NCBI GenBank assembly: GCA_002347365.1 | Contig: DDWT01000022.1 | Coordinates: 1-64,000, forward strand | Source of the DNA: Actinobacteria bacterium UBA2279 | GTDB lineage: Bacteria; Actinomycetota; Coriobacteriia; Anaerosomatales; Anaerosomataceae | Direction: 5' to 3' | DNA: 64,000 nucleotides | Shown: positions 16,082 through 24,288 of the stretch, one piece after another | Numbering within the stretch: position 1 is the first letter of the stretch | Layout of the letters: every line of letters starts with the position of its first letter | Position numbers and translations under genes: made by a program | The notes under the pieces: model-generated | Seen by the model: the letters and a program-made list of their open reading frames with translations, nothing else | Database searches by the model: none | Told to the model about the DNA's origin: nothing

Positions 16082-16540
16082 TGCTCCGGCACCTATATGA
16101 CAAGCTGCGTCGATTTCCGAGAACGCGCTGCAGAGTGGACTTCGCATTCGGCGGTGCTGATCTCATCGACTCTTGCTACTCGCCTGGCCGCGGCCCTCGC
16201 AACGGCACTAATCCCGAGTCTCTGCCCCAAGTCCATGATTCACTGAAGTCAGTCACTCTTCACGTCAGCTGCGAGCGCTGGAGACACCGTCTGGCGTGGA
16301 CGCCGAGCATAATCGTGCTGCTGCGCTCCCTTCCGTCGCTGGAACGCCGCCTCAATCTTGTACCTCATGCCGAGGCTGTCAGCATTCGCATGGATCCCTC
16401 GCTGGCAGTATCTACTCATCTGCGATGGCCCGTCGGCCCAACCAACCAGAGCCAGGCGCACAAGGAGGCTCGACTCCGTTCTGGTTCAAACAGAAGGGGA
16501 GCCCGTGGGCCCCCCTGGCTGATCTCGATGCGCAAAAGCT
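16082..16540. other. Intergenic region between jag and rsmG/parS
   Basis: About 460 bp without a convincing gene. The longest open frames here have biased, low-quality translations and no ribosome site. The jag-proximal end holds a possible terminator (16496-16514); the rsmG-proximal end holds the parS pair. Nothing else was recognised. Confidence 0.5.
16496..16514 (-). terminator. Possible terminator after jag
   Basis: GGGG-A-GCCC paired with GGGC-CCCC gives an eight-pair GC stem with one bulge. On the minus strand it is followed by a T-rich TTCTGTTTG, 27 bp beyond the jag stop. The short loop and imperfect U tract make it weak. Confidence 0.3.
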
Positions 16541-17269
16541 CTAGTTAGGTGAAACCACCACATGGCGGAAGGGCTCTTCCCCATCGCTCGCAGTTGTGAC
16601 GCGCCGGTCGTCGCGCAGTGCCATGTGGACGACTTTCCGCTCAAAGCTGGTCATCGGGCGGAGTTGGACCGATCGAGACTGCCGAGCTGCCCGCTCTGCC
16701 GCACGCCGCGCTATCTCCTCGACCTTGAGACGACGGCGGTGCTTGTAGCCCGACACATCCACAACGACCGGGTATCTGCGCTCAATCCTCCGATTGGTCA
16801 CTGCGGAGACAACGACCTGCAAGGCATCGAGGGTCTTTCCGTGACGCCCGATCAGTATTCCTAGGTCGTCTCCGACTATGTCCAGGATGATCTCACCGTC
16901 GTCACCCTCGTACTCCTCAACGGTCGGCTCAAGGCCATAGCAGCGGACTACGTCGTTGATGACGGCGACCGCCGTGTCGGCTATCGCGTCCAGTTCTTCG
17001 TCTGTGAAATCCTCGGGCTCATCCTCAGCAAGCACGGCCGGCGGCTCGTCTTCGGCGTCCGCATCCAGTGATTCCATGGCTTTGACGGCTTCCGGCTTCA
17101 GCCAGACCGCGACTCGGGCAACCTTGTCGGACTTGATTCCGAACATGCGCTTGCCGGGCTCCTCGAGAACCTCATACTCGACCATATCTTGCTGGACACC
17201 CATTTCCTCAAGCGCCGCGTCAATCGCGTCGGCGACAGAAGGGCCCTCTTTCTCAACTCGTTCGATCAT
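16541..17269 (-). CDS. jag: Jag/KhpB (SpoIIIJ-associated) RNA-binding protein
   Basis: RNA-binding protein with the three-part Jag plan. Jag_N covers about 1-52 (EGPSVADAIDAALEEMG and the GKRMFGIKSDKVARV strand), then an acidic linker (65-95). A KH domain (about 125-180) has ILIGRHGKTLDALQ, the GxxG loop. An R3H domain (about 195-242) has RPMTSFERKVVHMAL followed by DDRRVTTASDGEEPFR. In Gram-positives KhpB/EloR pairs with KhpA and regulates cell elongation and RNA stability. ATG start with GGAGGAG. It lies directly downstream of yidC in the usual order. Confidence 0.93.
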   Translation of the reverse strand: MIERVEKEGPSVADAIDAALEEMGVQQDMVEYEVLEEPGKRMFGIKSDKVARVAVWLKPEAVKAMESLDADAEDEPPAVLAEDEPEDFTDEELDAIADTAVAVINDVVRCYGLEPTVEEYEGDDGEIILDIVGDDLGILIGRHGKTLDALQVVVSAVTNRRIERRYPVVVDVSGYKHRRRLKVEEIARRAAERAARQSRSVQLRPMTSFERKVVHMALRDDRRVTTASDGEEPFRHVVVSPN

Positions 17270-17321
17270 ATTCGTGTCTCCTCCGTGAGAGCAGTGGTGA
17301 CGATCAGCACTATGCCGGTGC

Positions 17322-18080
17322 CTAGGAGCCCGACTCGTGTGTCTTGTAGTAGCGCATCGTGAGAACCTGCTGCACCAATGCGAGCACCGCCTGCGTAACC
17401 CAGTAGATCAGAACTCCGGCCGGGGTGATCCAGCCGAACCACAGCATCAAGACACCCATGTAGATCCCGATCATCTTCTGCTGGCGCTCACCGGGCTGAA
17501 TGAGCTGCGGGACAACGATACTGAGACCAAACAGCGCTACGAAGATGATATAGGGAAGAGCGGCAACCAGGCCGCCGGACGCAAAGACATCCTTCGGCGA
17601 CTTGGTGATATCTGGAAGAATTATCCAGAATCTACGCGCTGCTTCTGCTTGAGCCGCGGGGAGCGACGCGATATAGGCCAGGAGCAGCCCGGGGACCACC
17701 TTCTTATCCTTCGTCACCGAGCCCAGCATGCGGAAGAGCGCGAAGAAGATGGGCATTTGGAGAATCAACGGGAGGCACCCACCGAGCGGGTTCACTTTGT
17801 TCTCCTGGTAGAACTTGAGCGTCTCCTCCTGGAGTTTCTCTTTGTTGCCTTTGTACTTCTCTTGAAGCGCCTTGATCTTCGGCTGTATGCGCTGAAGCTC
17901 ATACGTCGACTTGGTCTGCTTCTGTGTCAGGGGAAAGAGCACCAGGCGGATCGCAACAGTAAGCAGGATGACCGCGACACCATAGTCGCCGACCCAGCCG
18001 TGGAAGAACTGCAGGATTTCAAATAGGAACTTCTCAATAGGCTCAAGCAGGGCATTCACTCTGCGGACTACCTCCTTCAT
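17322..18080 (-). CDS. yidC: Membrane protein insertase YidC (short, Gram-positive type)
   Basis: Inserts and folds membrane proteins alone or with SecYEG. The 252-residue protein lacks the large periplasmic domain of Gram-negative YidC. It begins near the first conserved helix (GDYGVAVILLTVAIRLVLFPLTQKQ, with the conserved Arg in the hydrophilic groove). It then has a cytosolic coiled-coil hairpin (QPKIKALQEKYKGNKEKLQ), the conserved NPLGGCLPLILQMPIFFALF, and further helices near 190-240. No lipobox or clear cleavable signal is seen. It is encoded between yidD and jag, as at most bacterial origins. Confidence 0.94.
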   Translation of the reverse strand: MKEVVRRVNALLEPIEKFLFEILQFFHGWVGDYGVAVILLTVAIRLVLFPLTQKQTKSTYELQRIQPKIKALQEKYKGNKEKLQEETLKFYQENKVNPLGGCLPLILQMPIFFALFRMLGSVTKDKKVVPGLLLAYIASLPAAQAEAARRFWIILPDITKSPKDVFASGGLVAALPYIIFVALFGLSIVVPQLIQPGERQQKMIGIYMGVLMLWFGWITPAGVLIYWVTQAVLALVQQVLTMRYYKTHESGS

Positions 18081-18190
18081 TGGGTTCGGCGCCGAGGGTT
18101 CAGATCAAGAATCCACTCCAGGGACTGCGCCCCGGGGGTCGCCGTGCTGTTCTCATGTCTCTGTATAATATGCGCCCCGGCCAACTCGCG

Positions 18191-18409
18191 CTACGGCACA
18201 GGGTCATAGCCTCCTGGATTCCACGGGTGACAGCGGCCAATCCGCTTCATTGCGAGCCATCCCCCACGTAGGACACCGTACCGCTCGATCGCTGTCACTG
18301 CGTACGACGAACAGGTCGGATGGAAGCGACATGTCGCGGGGAGGATGGGGGAGAGCAGTCGCTGGTACACCTTGATGGGAAGCACCGCTATCGTTCGCAG
18401 CACGCTCAT
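18191..18409 (-). CDS. yidD: Membrane protein insertion efficiency factor YidD
   Basis: A 72-residue amphipathic helix protein at the inner membrane that assists YidC-dependent insertion. It has the YidD signature throughout: K-V-Y-Q-R-L-L-S-P, C-R-F-H-P-T-C-S-S-Y-A (three-Cys motif), A-I-E-R-Y-G-V-L-R-G and R-I-G-R-C-H-P-W-N-P-G-G-Y-D-P-V-P. ATG overlaps the rnpA stop by four bases, so it is translationally coupled. A 110-bp gap separates it from yidC. Confidence 0.95.
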   Translation of the reverse strand: MSVLRTIAVLPIKVYQRLLSPILPATCRFHPTCSSYAVTAIERYGVLRGGWLAMKRIGRCHPWNPGGYDPVP

Positions 18410-18774
18410 GAGAGGACCCTTAGTTGCTTGAGCGCGGCAATCAGGTCCTCCTCGAGGCGACGAGCATCGCTGGTCGCGGTATCACTGCGGGCGATCAAGG
18501 CGATGTCGTGACCGGTCCAAGGTCCACCAGCTCGGCGGCAGGCGGCCCTCAACACCCGCTTACTTCGATTTCGAAGTACCGCACCCCCCAGTTTCTTCCC
18601 GGCAATGAAAATCACGCGGCCCTCAGATGGGTCGCGTGATTCGCAAGTAGGAACACTGAGTACAACGATCGAATGCCGGGCAGCCCTGACACCCTCGCGA
18701 AAGAGTCGGTCTACATCGCTAGGTGCGGTGATGGTACGCACGGCTACGCGCCTCGGCCCGGAGGCCGATGACAA
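18406..18774 (-). CDS. rnpA: Ribonuclease P protein component
   Basis: Protein subunit of RNase P that helps the M1-type RNA mature tRNA 5' ends. The 122-residue frame contains the diagnostic basic helix GGAVLRNRSKRVLRAACR (about 78-95) and the preceding IFIAGKKLG. The frame opens with TTG placed directly after the rpmH TAG, without any gap. An in-frame GTG 11 codons later (18741, giving V-R-T-I-T-A-P-S-D) would give a more typical N-terminus, so the start is uncertain. Gene order rpmH-rnpA-yidD is standard. Confidence 0.92.
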   Translation of the reverse strand: MSSASGPRRVAVRTITAPSDVDRLFREGVRAARHSIVVLSVPTCESRDPSEGRVIFIAGKKLGGAVLRNRSKRVLRAACRRAGGPWTGHDIALIARSDTATSDARRLEEDLIAALKQLRVLS

Positions 18775-18918
18775 CTAGGCCGCGCTAGGGCACAGAACGG
18801 TGCGGCCCTTGCGACGGCGAGCGGCAAGTACCGCACGGCCGGCCTTGGTCGACATGCGCTTGCGGAAGCCATGTGTCTTCGCACGCTTCCGGTTGTTCGG
18901 CTGGTATGTTCTCTTCAC
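18775..18918 (-). CDS. rpmH: 50S ribosomal protein L34
   Basis: Short ribosomal protein of 47 residues: M-K-R-T-Y-Q-P-N-N-R-K-R-A-K-T-H-G-F-R-K and then R-M-S-T-K-A-G-R-A-V-L, the canonical L34 sequence. The C-terminal end (VLCPSAA) is slightly longer than usual. GTG start preceded by GGAGG at six bases. It lies behind a near-perfect promoter (18968-18997) and heads the rpmH-rnpA-yidD transcript. Confidence 0.97.
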   Translation of the reverse strand: MKRTYQPNNRKRAKTHGFRKRMSTKAGRAVLAARRRKGRTVLCPSAA

Positions 18919-18967
18919 TGAATTCCTCCGTTCGGGGGCGTCCGTAATCCAGACGCCAAGCTCGGTG

Positions 18968-18997
18968 ATTATAGTCGTGTACTAGAAGGAGTGTCAA
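18968..18997 (-). promoter_or_regulatory. rpmH promoter, consensus -35 and -10
   Basis: On the minus strand TTGACA (18997-18992) and TATAAT (18973-18968) both match the housekeeping sigma consensus exactly and are separated by 18 bp, about 50 bp before the rpmH start. This should be a strong promoter facing away from the origin. Confidence 0.85.
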
Positions 18998-19082
18998 CGA
19001 ATCACTGTCTGGATACTTTCCACAGCCTGTGCCCAGATCTCCCAACTCTTTCCTTTGGATTGCTGAAAAAAAGTCCAAAATC

Positions 19083-19595
19083 TGTGGATACTGTGGAAAA
19101 CCCAGGATACGCCTCTGTGGAGCCTGTGGATAACTCCCTGCCTCACATTGTTCCCGCCGGGGGTCTTTGCTAGAATCGGCGCTACCTCTTCGACCCGTCT
19201 TGGTCGCTGAGCCACCTTGAAAAAGCCCTGTTTATTGCCTATGCAGCCCTTGGCTAACAGATGCCGCTCTATGTGGCAATGGTTTTATCCACAGGCTTTT
19301 CTGTCCTGATCACGATATGTCGGCCTCTGTCCACAACTTTGAGCCGTAGTGTCAGCCAGAGAATGCCTGTGGAAGCCTCTCGGGTGGGGGAAATCCCCCT
19401 TACCAGCGCGTTTATGGAACTGACAGGGTTCTTGTTTGGAAGGATATCCACAGTTGTGGAAAGCTCTGTGGACAAACTGGGAAATCGCAGTTAACAGCCT
19501 TCCATACAGAAGGGTTTGAGTCTTGCAGGAGGGTTGCGGATACGCGCGTGACCTGCGCCTTTGTTGGATCGAGTTTCATGGCTCATTGTTGATAA
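19083..19595. other. oriC: oriC, upstream DnaA-box cluster
   Basis: About 500 bp of non-coding DNA between rpmH and the gene before dnaA. It has two perfect DnaA boxes, TGTGGATAA at 19125-19133 and TTATCCACA at 19285-19293. One-mismatch boxes lie at 19083-19091, 19444-19452, 19467-19475 and 19587-19595, along with further looser TGTGGA/TCCACA sites on both strands. The base composition is more AT-rich than its surroundings. This fits the first half of a bipartite origin; the second half lies at 21886-22047. No open frame in the interval looks real. Confidence 0.8.
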
Positions 19596-19635
19596 CTCTG
19601 TGGAAGCACTGTTCCGATCATCGGGAGGGGGAGCG

Positions 19636-20472
19636 TTGAAGACATTTTTCGGGGACGCGTCTACCCCTACGCTCCGGCCCTTTGCCCCACACGTCGCGGA
19701 TCCCGCCGCGTCGCGTACGACCGAAGCGGATTCGGCGACAGTCGTCCCTCCGGTCCGAATCGCTGTCTATGACTCCCTCACCGCACCCCCGCGCGTCGAA
19801 GAGGTTCTTGGTGAGAACCCGCGCGCGCTGATTGAAACACTGGCTTCCAGAACTTACCAACTATCTCATGAGGCTGGCGGAAACTTGCCATATGTTGTGA
19901 TCCGGGAGATCGTCGAGAATCTGATGCATGCCCATTTTGATGAAGTGGTCGTCTCTGTCCTTGATGGTGGGACCATGATTCGATTCGCCGACCAGGGCCC
20001 AGGGATCAACGACAAAGACCGTGCATTCCAACCGGGGTTCTCCACCGCCACGGAAGACATGAAGCGCGTCATCAAGGGAGTTGGTTCTGGATTGCCGGTA
20101 GCGCGAGAATGCCTCACGTTTGCCGGCGGAACGATTCTTATCGAAGACAACCTGGAGCGCGGGACGGTTGTGACCCTTCAGGCCACTCCTTCGGCTGAGG
20201 TCGCCGTGGAGGAACCCGCCGGCAACGAACCCGACATCGACGTGGGCCAGTTCTCCCTTTCCACGAGACAGAAGCAGGTCCTATCTCTCACGATGGAGCT
20301 CGGCTCTGTGGGTCCAACCATTGTCTCCCGCGAGCTGCGTGTGGGGCTCTCCACAGCGTATAGGGATCTAGCTTCTCTTGAGACGGCCGGTCTCATCTAT
20401 TCGGACGAAACAGGGAAGCGGACACTCACCTCCAACGGTGTCCGTTGCCTGGATGCACTCTTCAGTGGATAA
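19636..20472 (+). CDS. HATPase-domain protein with C-terminal winged helix, upstream of dnaA
   Basis: A probable ATP-binding DNA-associated protein of unknown role. In the 278-residue reading, residues about 80-185 form a GHKL/HATPase fold: N box R-E-I-V-E-N-L-M-H-A-H, with Asn95 as expected Mg ligand, G1 D-Q-G-P-G-I (Asp119), the F-Q-P-G-F-S-T-A-T lid region, and G2 G-V-G-S-G-L-P-V-A-R-E. There is no histidine phosphoacceptor domain. Residues about 205-275 look like a winged helix (LSTRQKQVLSLTMELG, then SRELRVGLSTAYRDLASLE). The start chosen is TTG at 19636 because AGGGGG lies just upstream; TTG at 19561 would extend it into the DnaA-box region. It ends 13 bp before dnaA, so the two are probably co-transcribed. 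It may be an anti-sigma-like or DnaA-linked regulator; this is inference. Confidence 0.8.
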   Translation: MKTFFGDASTPTLRPFAPHVADPAASRTTEADSATVVPPVRIAVYDSLTAPPRVEEVLGENPRALIETLASRTYQLSHEAGGNLPYVVIREIVENLMHAHFDEVVVSVLDGGTMIRFADQGPGINDKDRAFQPGFSTATEDMKRVIKGVGSGLPVARECLTFAGGTILIEDNLERGTVVTLQATPSAEVAVEEPAGNEPDIDVGQFSLSTRQKQVLSLTMELGSVGPTIVSRELRVGLSTAYRDLASLETAGLIYSDETGKRTLTSNGVRCLDALFSG

Positions 20473-20485
20473 GTCAGGGGTGGCA

Positions 20486-21859
20486 ATGGAGGTCCAACAG
20501 GTCTGGCAGGACACGCTCGATGTGGTCCGTCAGGAACTCAATACTCCGACGTTCAAAACATGGTTTGAACACACGGCACCTTTGGGTTTGGTTGATGAGA
20601 CCATGGTTATCTCCGTCCAGAACGATTTTGCTCGTGACTGGCTTGAATCGCGCTATGCCGGTCTACTGTCATCCGCGTTGACCCAGGTGACCGGACAACC
20701 GATGTCGGTGTCTTTCCGGGTGGTGGGGGAGTCTGTTATCCCTGCGCCAATAGAGCCAGAGCCTCTGCCGGTGATGCCGGATCTTGAGCGTGAAGAGAAG
20801 ATCCGCGTGCGGGAGGCGAGCGCGGGCGACTTCAACCCTAAGTACACATTCGACTCTTTTGTGATGGGCTCATCGAACCGATTCGCGCATGCTGCGGCGC
20901 TTGCTGTGGCGGAGACGCCTGGTGGAGCCTACAACCCACTCTTTATATATGGTGGTGTTGGCCTTGGTAAGACACACCTTTTGCAGGCGATCGGCCACTA
21001 TGTGAAGACGAGCTTCCCCCACATGCAGGTCAAGTATGTGTCGACCGAGCAGTTCACCAATGACTTCATCAACTCGATCGGTAATCGCGATAAGAGCCGA
21101 ATCGAAGGCTTCCGTAGAAGCTATCGTACGAACGACGTGCTTCTTGTGGACGACATCCAGTTCCTTGCCGGGAAAGAGGGTACGCAGGAGGAGTTCTTCC
21201 ATACATTCAACACGCTGCAGCAGGCGGGGAGGCAGATTGTCTTCTCGGCTGATAGACCACCAAAAGACATCGGTGATATCGAGGATCGTTTGAGAAGCCG
21301 TTTCGAGATGGGTCTCATCACTGACATCCAGCCACCGGACCTTGAAACACGCATAGCGATCCTGCGTAGGAAGACTGAGTCTGAGGGCCTTGTTATTCCT
21401 AGTGAGGTGCTGACTTTTGTAGCCGACCGTATCTCGTCGAACATCCGAGAACTTGAGGGTGCGCTGATACGCGTCGTCGCCTTCAGCTCATTGACGCGAC
21501 ACGCGATAGACCTTGATCTTGCCCGGAGTGTGCTGAAAGACATCTTCCCTGAGCGCACAATGAAACCAATCTCTGTCTCTGTTATCCAACAAGAGGCCTG
21601 TAAGTTCTATGGAATCACCAAGATGGAGCTTGTTGGCAACAAGCGGTCTCAAGCTATCGTCTATCCGCGGCAGATCGCCATGTATCTCTCTCGAGAACTC
21701 ACTGATCTATCCTTGCCTCGTATAGGGAGTGAGTTCGGTGGGCGAGATCACACTACTGTCATGCACGCCACGAGCAAGATTCAGAAGCTCATGAATGAGC
21801 AGCGTGAGGTCTACAATCAGATTCAAACCCTCACAAACCTCGTTAAACAGCGGAACTGA
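20486..21859 (+). CDS. dnaA: Chromosomal replication initiator DnaA
   Basis: AAA+ initiator that binds DnaA boxes and opens the origin. The 457-residue protein has domain I (VWQDTLDVVRQELNTPTFKTWF) and a short domain II near 85-110. The AAA+ core begins at NPKYTFDSFVMGSSNRFAHAAA, with Walker A GGVGLGKTHLLQAIGHY, Walker B DVLLVDDIQFLAGKE, and DRPPKDIGDIEDRLRSRFEMGL. The domain IV DnaA-box recognition signature is GSEFGGRDHTTVMHATSKI. ATG at 20486 follows AGGGG; a GTG two codons upstream is possible. DnaA boxes lie on both sides of this gene and its upstream neighbour. Confidence 0.97.
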   Translation: MEVQQVWQDTLDVVRQELNTPTFKTWFEHTAPLGLVDETMVISVQNDFARDWLESRYAGLLSSALTQVTGQPMSVSFRVVGESVIPAPIEPEPLPVMPDLEREEKIRVREASAGDFNPKYTFDSFVMGSSNRFAHAAALAVAETPGGAYNPLFIYGGVGLGKTHLLQAIGHYVKTSFPHMQVKYVSTEQFTNDFINSIGNRDKSRIEGFRRSYRTNDVLLVDDIQFLAGKEGTQEEFFHTFNTLQQAGRQIVFSADRPPKDIGDIEDRLRSRFEMGLITDIQPPDLETRIAILRRKTESEGLVIPSEVLTFVADRISSNIRELEGALIRVVAFSSLTRHAIDLDLARSVLKDIFPERTMKPISVSVIQQEACKFYGITKMELVGNKRSQAIVYPRQIAMYLSRELTDLSLPRIGSEFGGRDHTTVMHATSKIQKLMNEQREVYNQIQTLTNLVKQRN

Positions 21860-21885
21860 TGCCTGTGGATGGCTTGGGTACAACG

Positions 21886-22047
21886 TGGGGATAAACAGCT
21901 CGCGCTGTGGGTGAATCCGGTAGGTTGTGGAGATGTGGATAGGAAGGGACACTTGTTCCACAGATAGTTAACAGTGGACACGCCGCCACCGACCTGCGAG
22001 AAGCAGCTTTGTCCACATAATCCACACTATTACTACTGTTACTACTA
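21886..22047. other. oriC: oriC, dnaA-dnaN half with DnaA-trio unwinding element
   Basis: In the 214 bp between dnaA and dnaN are DnaA boxes TGGGGATAA (21886-21894), TGTGGATAG (21934-21942) and two abutting boxes TTGTCCACA (22009-22017) and TAATCCACA (22018-22026). Directly after the last box, 22027-22047 reads CTA TTA CTA CTG TTA CTA CTA. These seven triplets have a complement that follows the DnaA-trio rule (3'-GAT-5' type repeats) described at Bacillus subtilis oriC. An AT-rich stretch and the dnaN ribosome site follow. This is the likely DNA unwinding and helicase-loading site. Confidence 0.85.
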
Positions 22048-22073
22048 AGTGTTATTGAAAGAGAGGAATAGTA

Positions 22074-23174
22074 ATGAAGGTCTCTGTCGCTCGTGGAGAA
22101 CTCCTTGAAGCACTCTCGGCGGTATCAAAAGGATTGTCATCAAGAACGACACTCCCGATACTTTCAGGAATTCATATCTCGGCGATCGACGACACACTGA
22201 TTCTTCAGTCAACAGACCTAGAGATATCGATCAAGACCAAGACCAAAGGGCGGGTGGAAGAGGCCGGCCAAACAGTACTCCCGGGCAAGTTGATCATTGA
22301 TATCGTACGGAGTCTGCCTGAGGCTGCGGTGACCATAGACACGAGCAATAAAGGTTCAGCCGTGGTGACGTGTGTGCAGTCCTCTTTCACCGTGAGGACA
22401 TTGTCACCGGAGGACTTCCCGAGATTCCCCGAGGCTGAAGCGGCCAAGGCCCTTTCTCTTCCGAGTGAGATCTTCTCGAAGGTCGTCCACCAAGTCTCCA
22501 AAGCAGTGAGCAGAGATGAAACACGGCCTATTCTCACTGGCGTCCTTGTGGTCGTTGAGAGTGGGACGCTTCGAATGGTTGCGACGGACTCCTACCGGCT
22601 TTGTCTCAAAGAAGTCGTCCTAGAGGATGTTTCGGGTGAGATCGAAGTCGTAGTGCCCGGTCGTGCGATCGAGGATGTGGCAAGGCTGGCCGCCTCGACA
22701 GAGCGCGTATCGCTTGGCGTTTCAGACAACCAGGTGATCTTCACTTTTGGTGACACGGTCTTCATTTCTAGAAGGATCGAAGGATCCTTCCCTAACTACC
22801 GGCAGTTGATTCCAAAAGAGCATCAGACTCGAGCTGTGATAGACAGGGTTGAATTCACCGAAGCGATCAAGAGGGTCTCGTTGTTGGCTCAGCACAACGC
22901 CCCTCTCCGAATCGGTGTGAACGTGGCAGACCATATCCTCACACTCACCGCCCAAACACAAGATGTTGGAGAAGCGAAGGAAGACATCGAGATTCAGCCA
23001 GTCGGTGAAGATGTGGAGATGGCATTCAACCATGCGTATTTGATGGAGGGGGTATCGGTGTCAGAGGGTGAGAAGGTCGCCCTTGAGATCGTCAGCCCCC
23101 TAAAGCCCGGAATCATCAAGTCGGCGGACGGTGAAGACTTCATCTACCTGCTCATGCCCGTCCGTCTCGGCTGA
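22074..23174 (+). CDS. dnaN: DNA polymerase III beta subunit (sliding clamp)
   Basis: Ring-shaped processivity clamp of the replicative polymerase. The 366-residue length equals three clamp domains. Characteristic stretches are SSRTTLPILSGIHISA at the N-terminus, RPILTGVLVVVESGTLRMVATDSYRLC in the middle (the TDSYRL motif), EGSFPNYRQLIP, and the C-terminal end reading P-V-R-L-G. ATG preceded by GAGAGGA. The ribosome site lies just beyond the DnaA-trio array. recF follows 13 bp after the stop. Confidence 0.97.
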   Translation: MKVSVARGELLEALSAVSKGLSSRTTLPILSGIHISAIDDTLILQSTDLEISIKTKTKGRVEEAGQTVLPGKLIIDIVRSLPEAAVTIDTSNKGSAVVTCVQSSFTVRTLSPEDFPRFPEAEAAKALSLPSEIFSKVVHQVSKAVSRDETRPILTGVLVVVESGTLRMVATDSYRLCLKEVVLEDVSGEIEVVVPGRAIEDVARLAASTERVSLGVSDNQVIFTFGDTVFISRRIEGSFPNYRQLIPKEHQTRAVIDRVEFTEAIKRVSLLAQHNAPLRIGVNVADHILTLTAQTQDVGEAKEDIEIQPVGEDVEMAFNHAYLMEGVSVSEGEKVALEIVSPLKPGIIKSADGEDFIYLLMPVRLG

Positions 23175-23187
23175 GAAGCGGACACGC

Positions 23188-24288
23188 GTGTTGATATCCA
23201 AACTTGAATTGGTGGGGTTTAGAAGCTACGAACATATCGTGATAGAACCTGACCCGCGTCTGACTGTTTTAGTGGGGCCAAACGCGGCCGGTAAGACCAA
23301 TGCGATCGAGGCATTGCAGCTTCTCACAACGGGTAGATCATTCCGTAACCCACGGTGGGCCGACGTGGTGCGTTGGGGTCAGAACAGTGCGATCTTGAAG
23401 CTGACCTCCTCGGAAGATGGATCACAGGCGGCCGTCGACATGATAATCAACGCCGACGGGACGCGCTTATTCCGACTCAATGGCGCACCAAGAAGACGCT
23501 TCTCGGATGTCGCAGGTTTGACCCCGAGTGTTGTTTTCACACCAGACGACCTCATGTTGGCGAAAGGTCCTGCAGAGAATCGCCGGTCGGCCATCGACGA
23601 GCTCGGGGAGCAGCTTTCCAAGACGTATGGCAGTATCAAGCGCGACTACACACGAACCGTGCGCCAGCGCAACGCCTTGCTCCGGGAGGGGCAGTATGGA
23701 TCACAGACCCTGGATGCACTCGATGAACAGCTTCTTACGCTGGGTGTTTCACTATGTATTCACAGACGCAGGTTGTTACAGCGGGTAGAGAGGGTGATCA
23801 GCCCGGTCTACGGAGAGCTGGCTGGTGGAGAGAGATTAGATATCCGCTACGAATCACAGGTGTTCGGGAACACAGAGCTGCACACGGATCTCACCCAACA
23901 AGAGGTTCGGGACCGATTTGAAGCGATCCTGGCAGCGCGTAGGAGCGAAGAGCTGGCCCGGCAGACCACCTTGGCCGGCCCACATCGGGATGATGTCGTA
24001 TTTGAAGTCGACGGAATGGACGCAAGGGCCTTCGCGTCTCAGGGTCAACAACGGACCGCGTCCCTGGCCTGGAAGTGGGCTGAAATACGCGTGATCGAGG
24101 ATATTTCCAAACTCAAGCCTGTTCTCCTGTTGGATGACGTGATGTCTGAACTCGATGCAGCGCGCCGGACAGCGCTGACAGGATTGATGCAAGGTGGAAT
24201 ACAGACATTCGTAACCACCACGAACACAGGGTACTTCGATCCGCAGCTGCTCGCACAAGCACGTGTCGTCGAAATATCACGGAGCTGA
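23188..24288 (+). CDS. recF: Recombination mediator RecF
   Basis: SMC-like ATPase that loads RecA at gaps with RecO and RecR. The 366-residue protein starts LISKLELVGFRSYEHIVIEP, with Walker A VLVGPNAAGKTNAIEALQLL and the RecF-specific TGRSFRNPRW. Later come LAGPHRDDV, the ABC signature-like ASQGQQRTASLAWKWAE and Walker B LLLDDVMSELD. Start chosen as GTG at 23188, with TTG immediately after as an alternative; an upstream in-frame ATG inside dnaN is unlikely. It shares an operon with dnaN and ends in a TGATG overlap with dciA. Confidence 0.95.
   Translation: MLISKLELVGFRSYEHIVIEPDPRLTVLVGPNAAGKTNAIEALQLLTTGRSFRNPRWADVVRWGQNSAILKLTSSEDGSQAAVDMIINADGTRLFRLNGAPRRRFSDVAGLTPSVVFTPDDLMLAKGPAENRRSAIDELGEQLSKTYGSIKRDYTRTVRQRNALLREGQYGSQTLDALDEQLLTLGVSLCIHRRRLLQRVERVISPVYGELAGGERLDIRYESQVFGNTELHTDLTQQEVRDRFEAILAARRSEELARQTTLAGPHRDDVVFEVDGMDARAFASQGQQRTASLAWKWAEIRVIEDISKLKPVLLLDDVMSELDAARRTALTGLMQGGIQTFVTTTNTGYFDPQLLAQARVVEISRS

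Noticed and set aside
16135..16548. A 137-codon plus-strand frame between rsmG and jag.
   Set aside because: No ribosome site, no hydrophobic or domain pattern, and it runs into the jag 3' end; treated as intergenic.
19261..19494. Open frames inside the left origin region.
   Set aside because: They are interrupted by DnaA boxes on both strands and lack ribosome sites; the interval is better explained as oriC.
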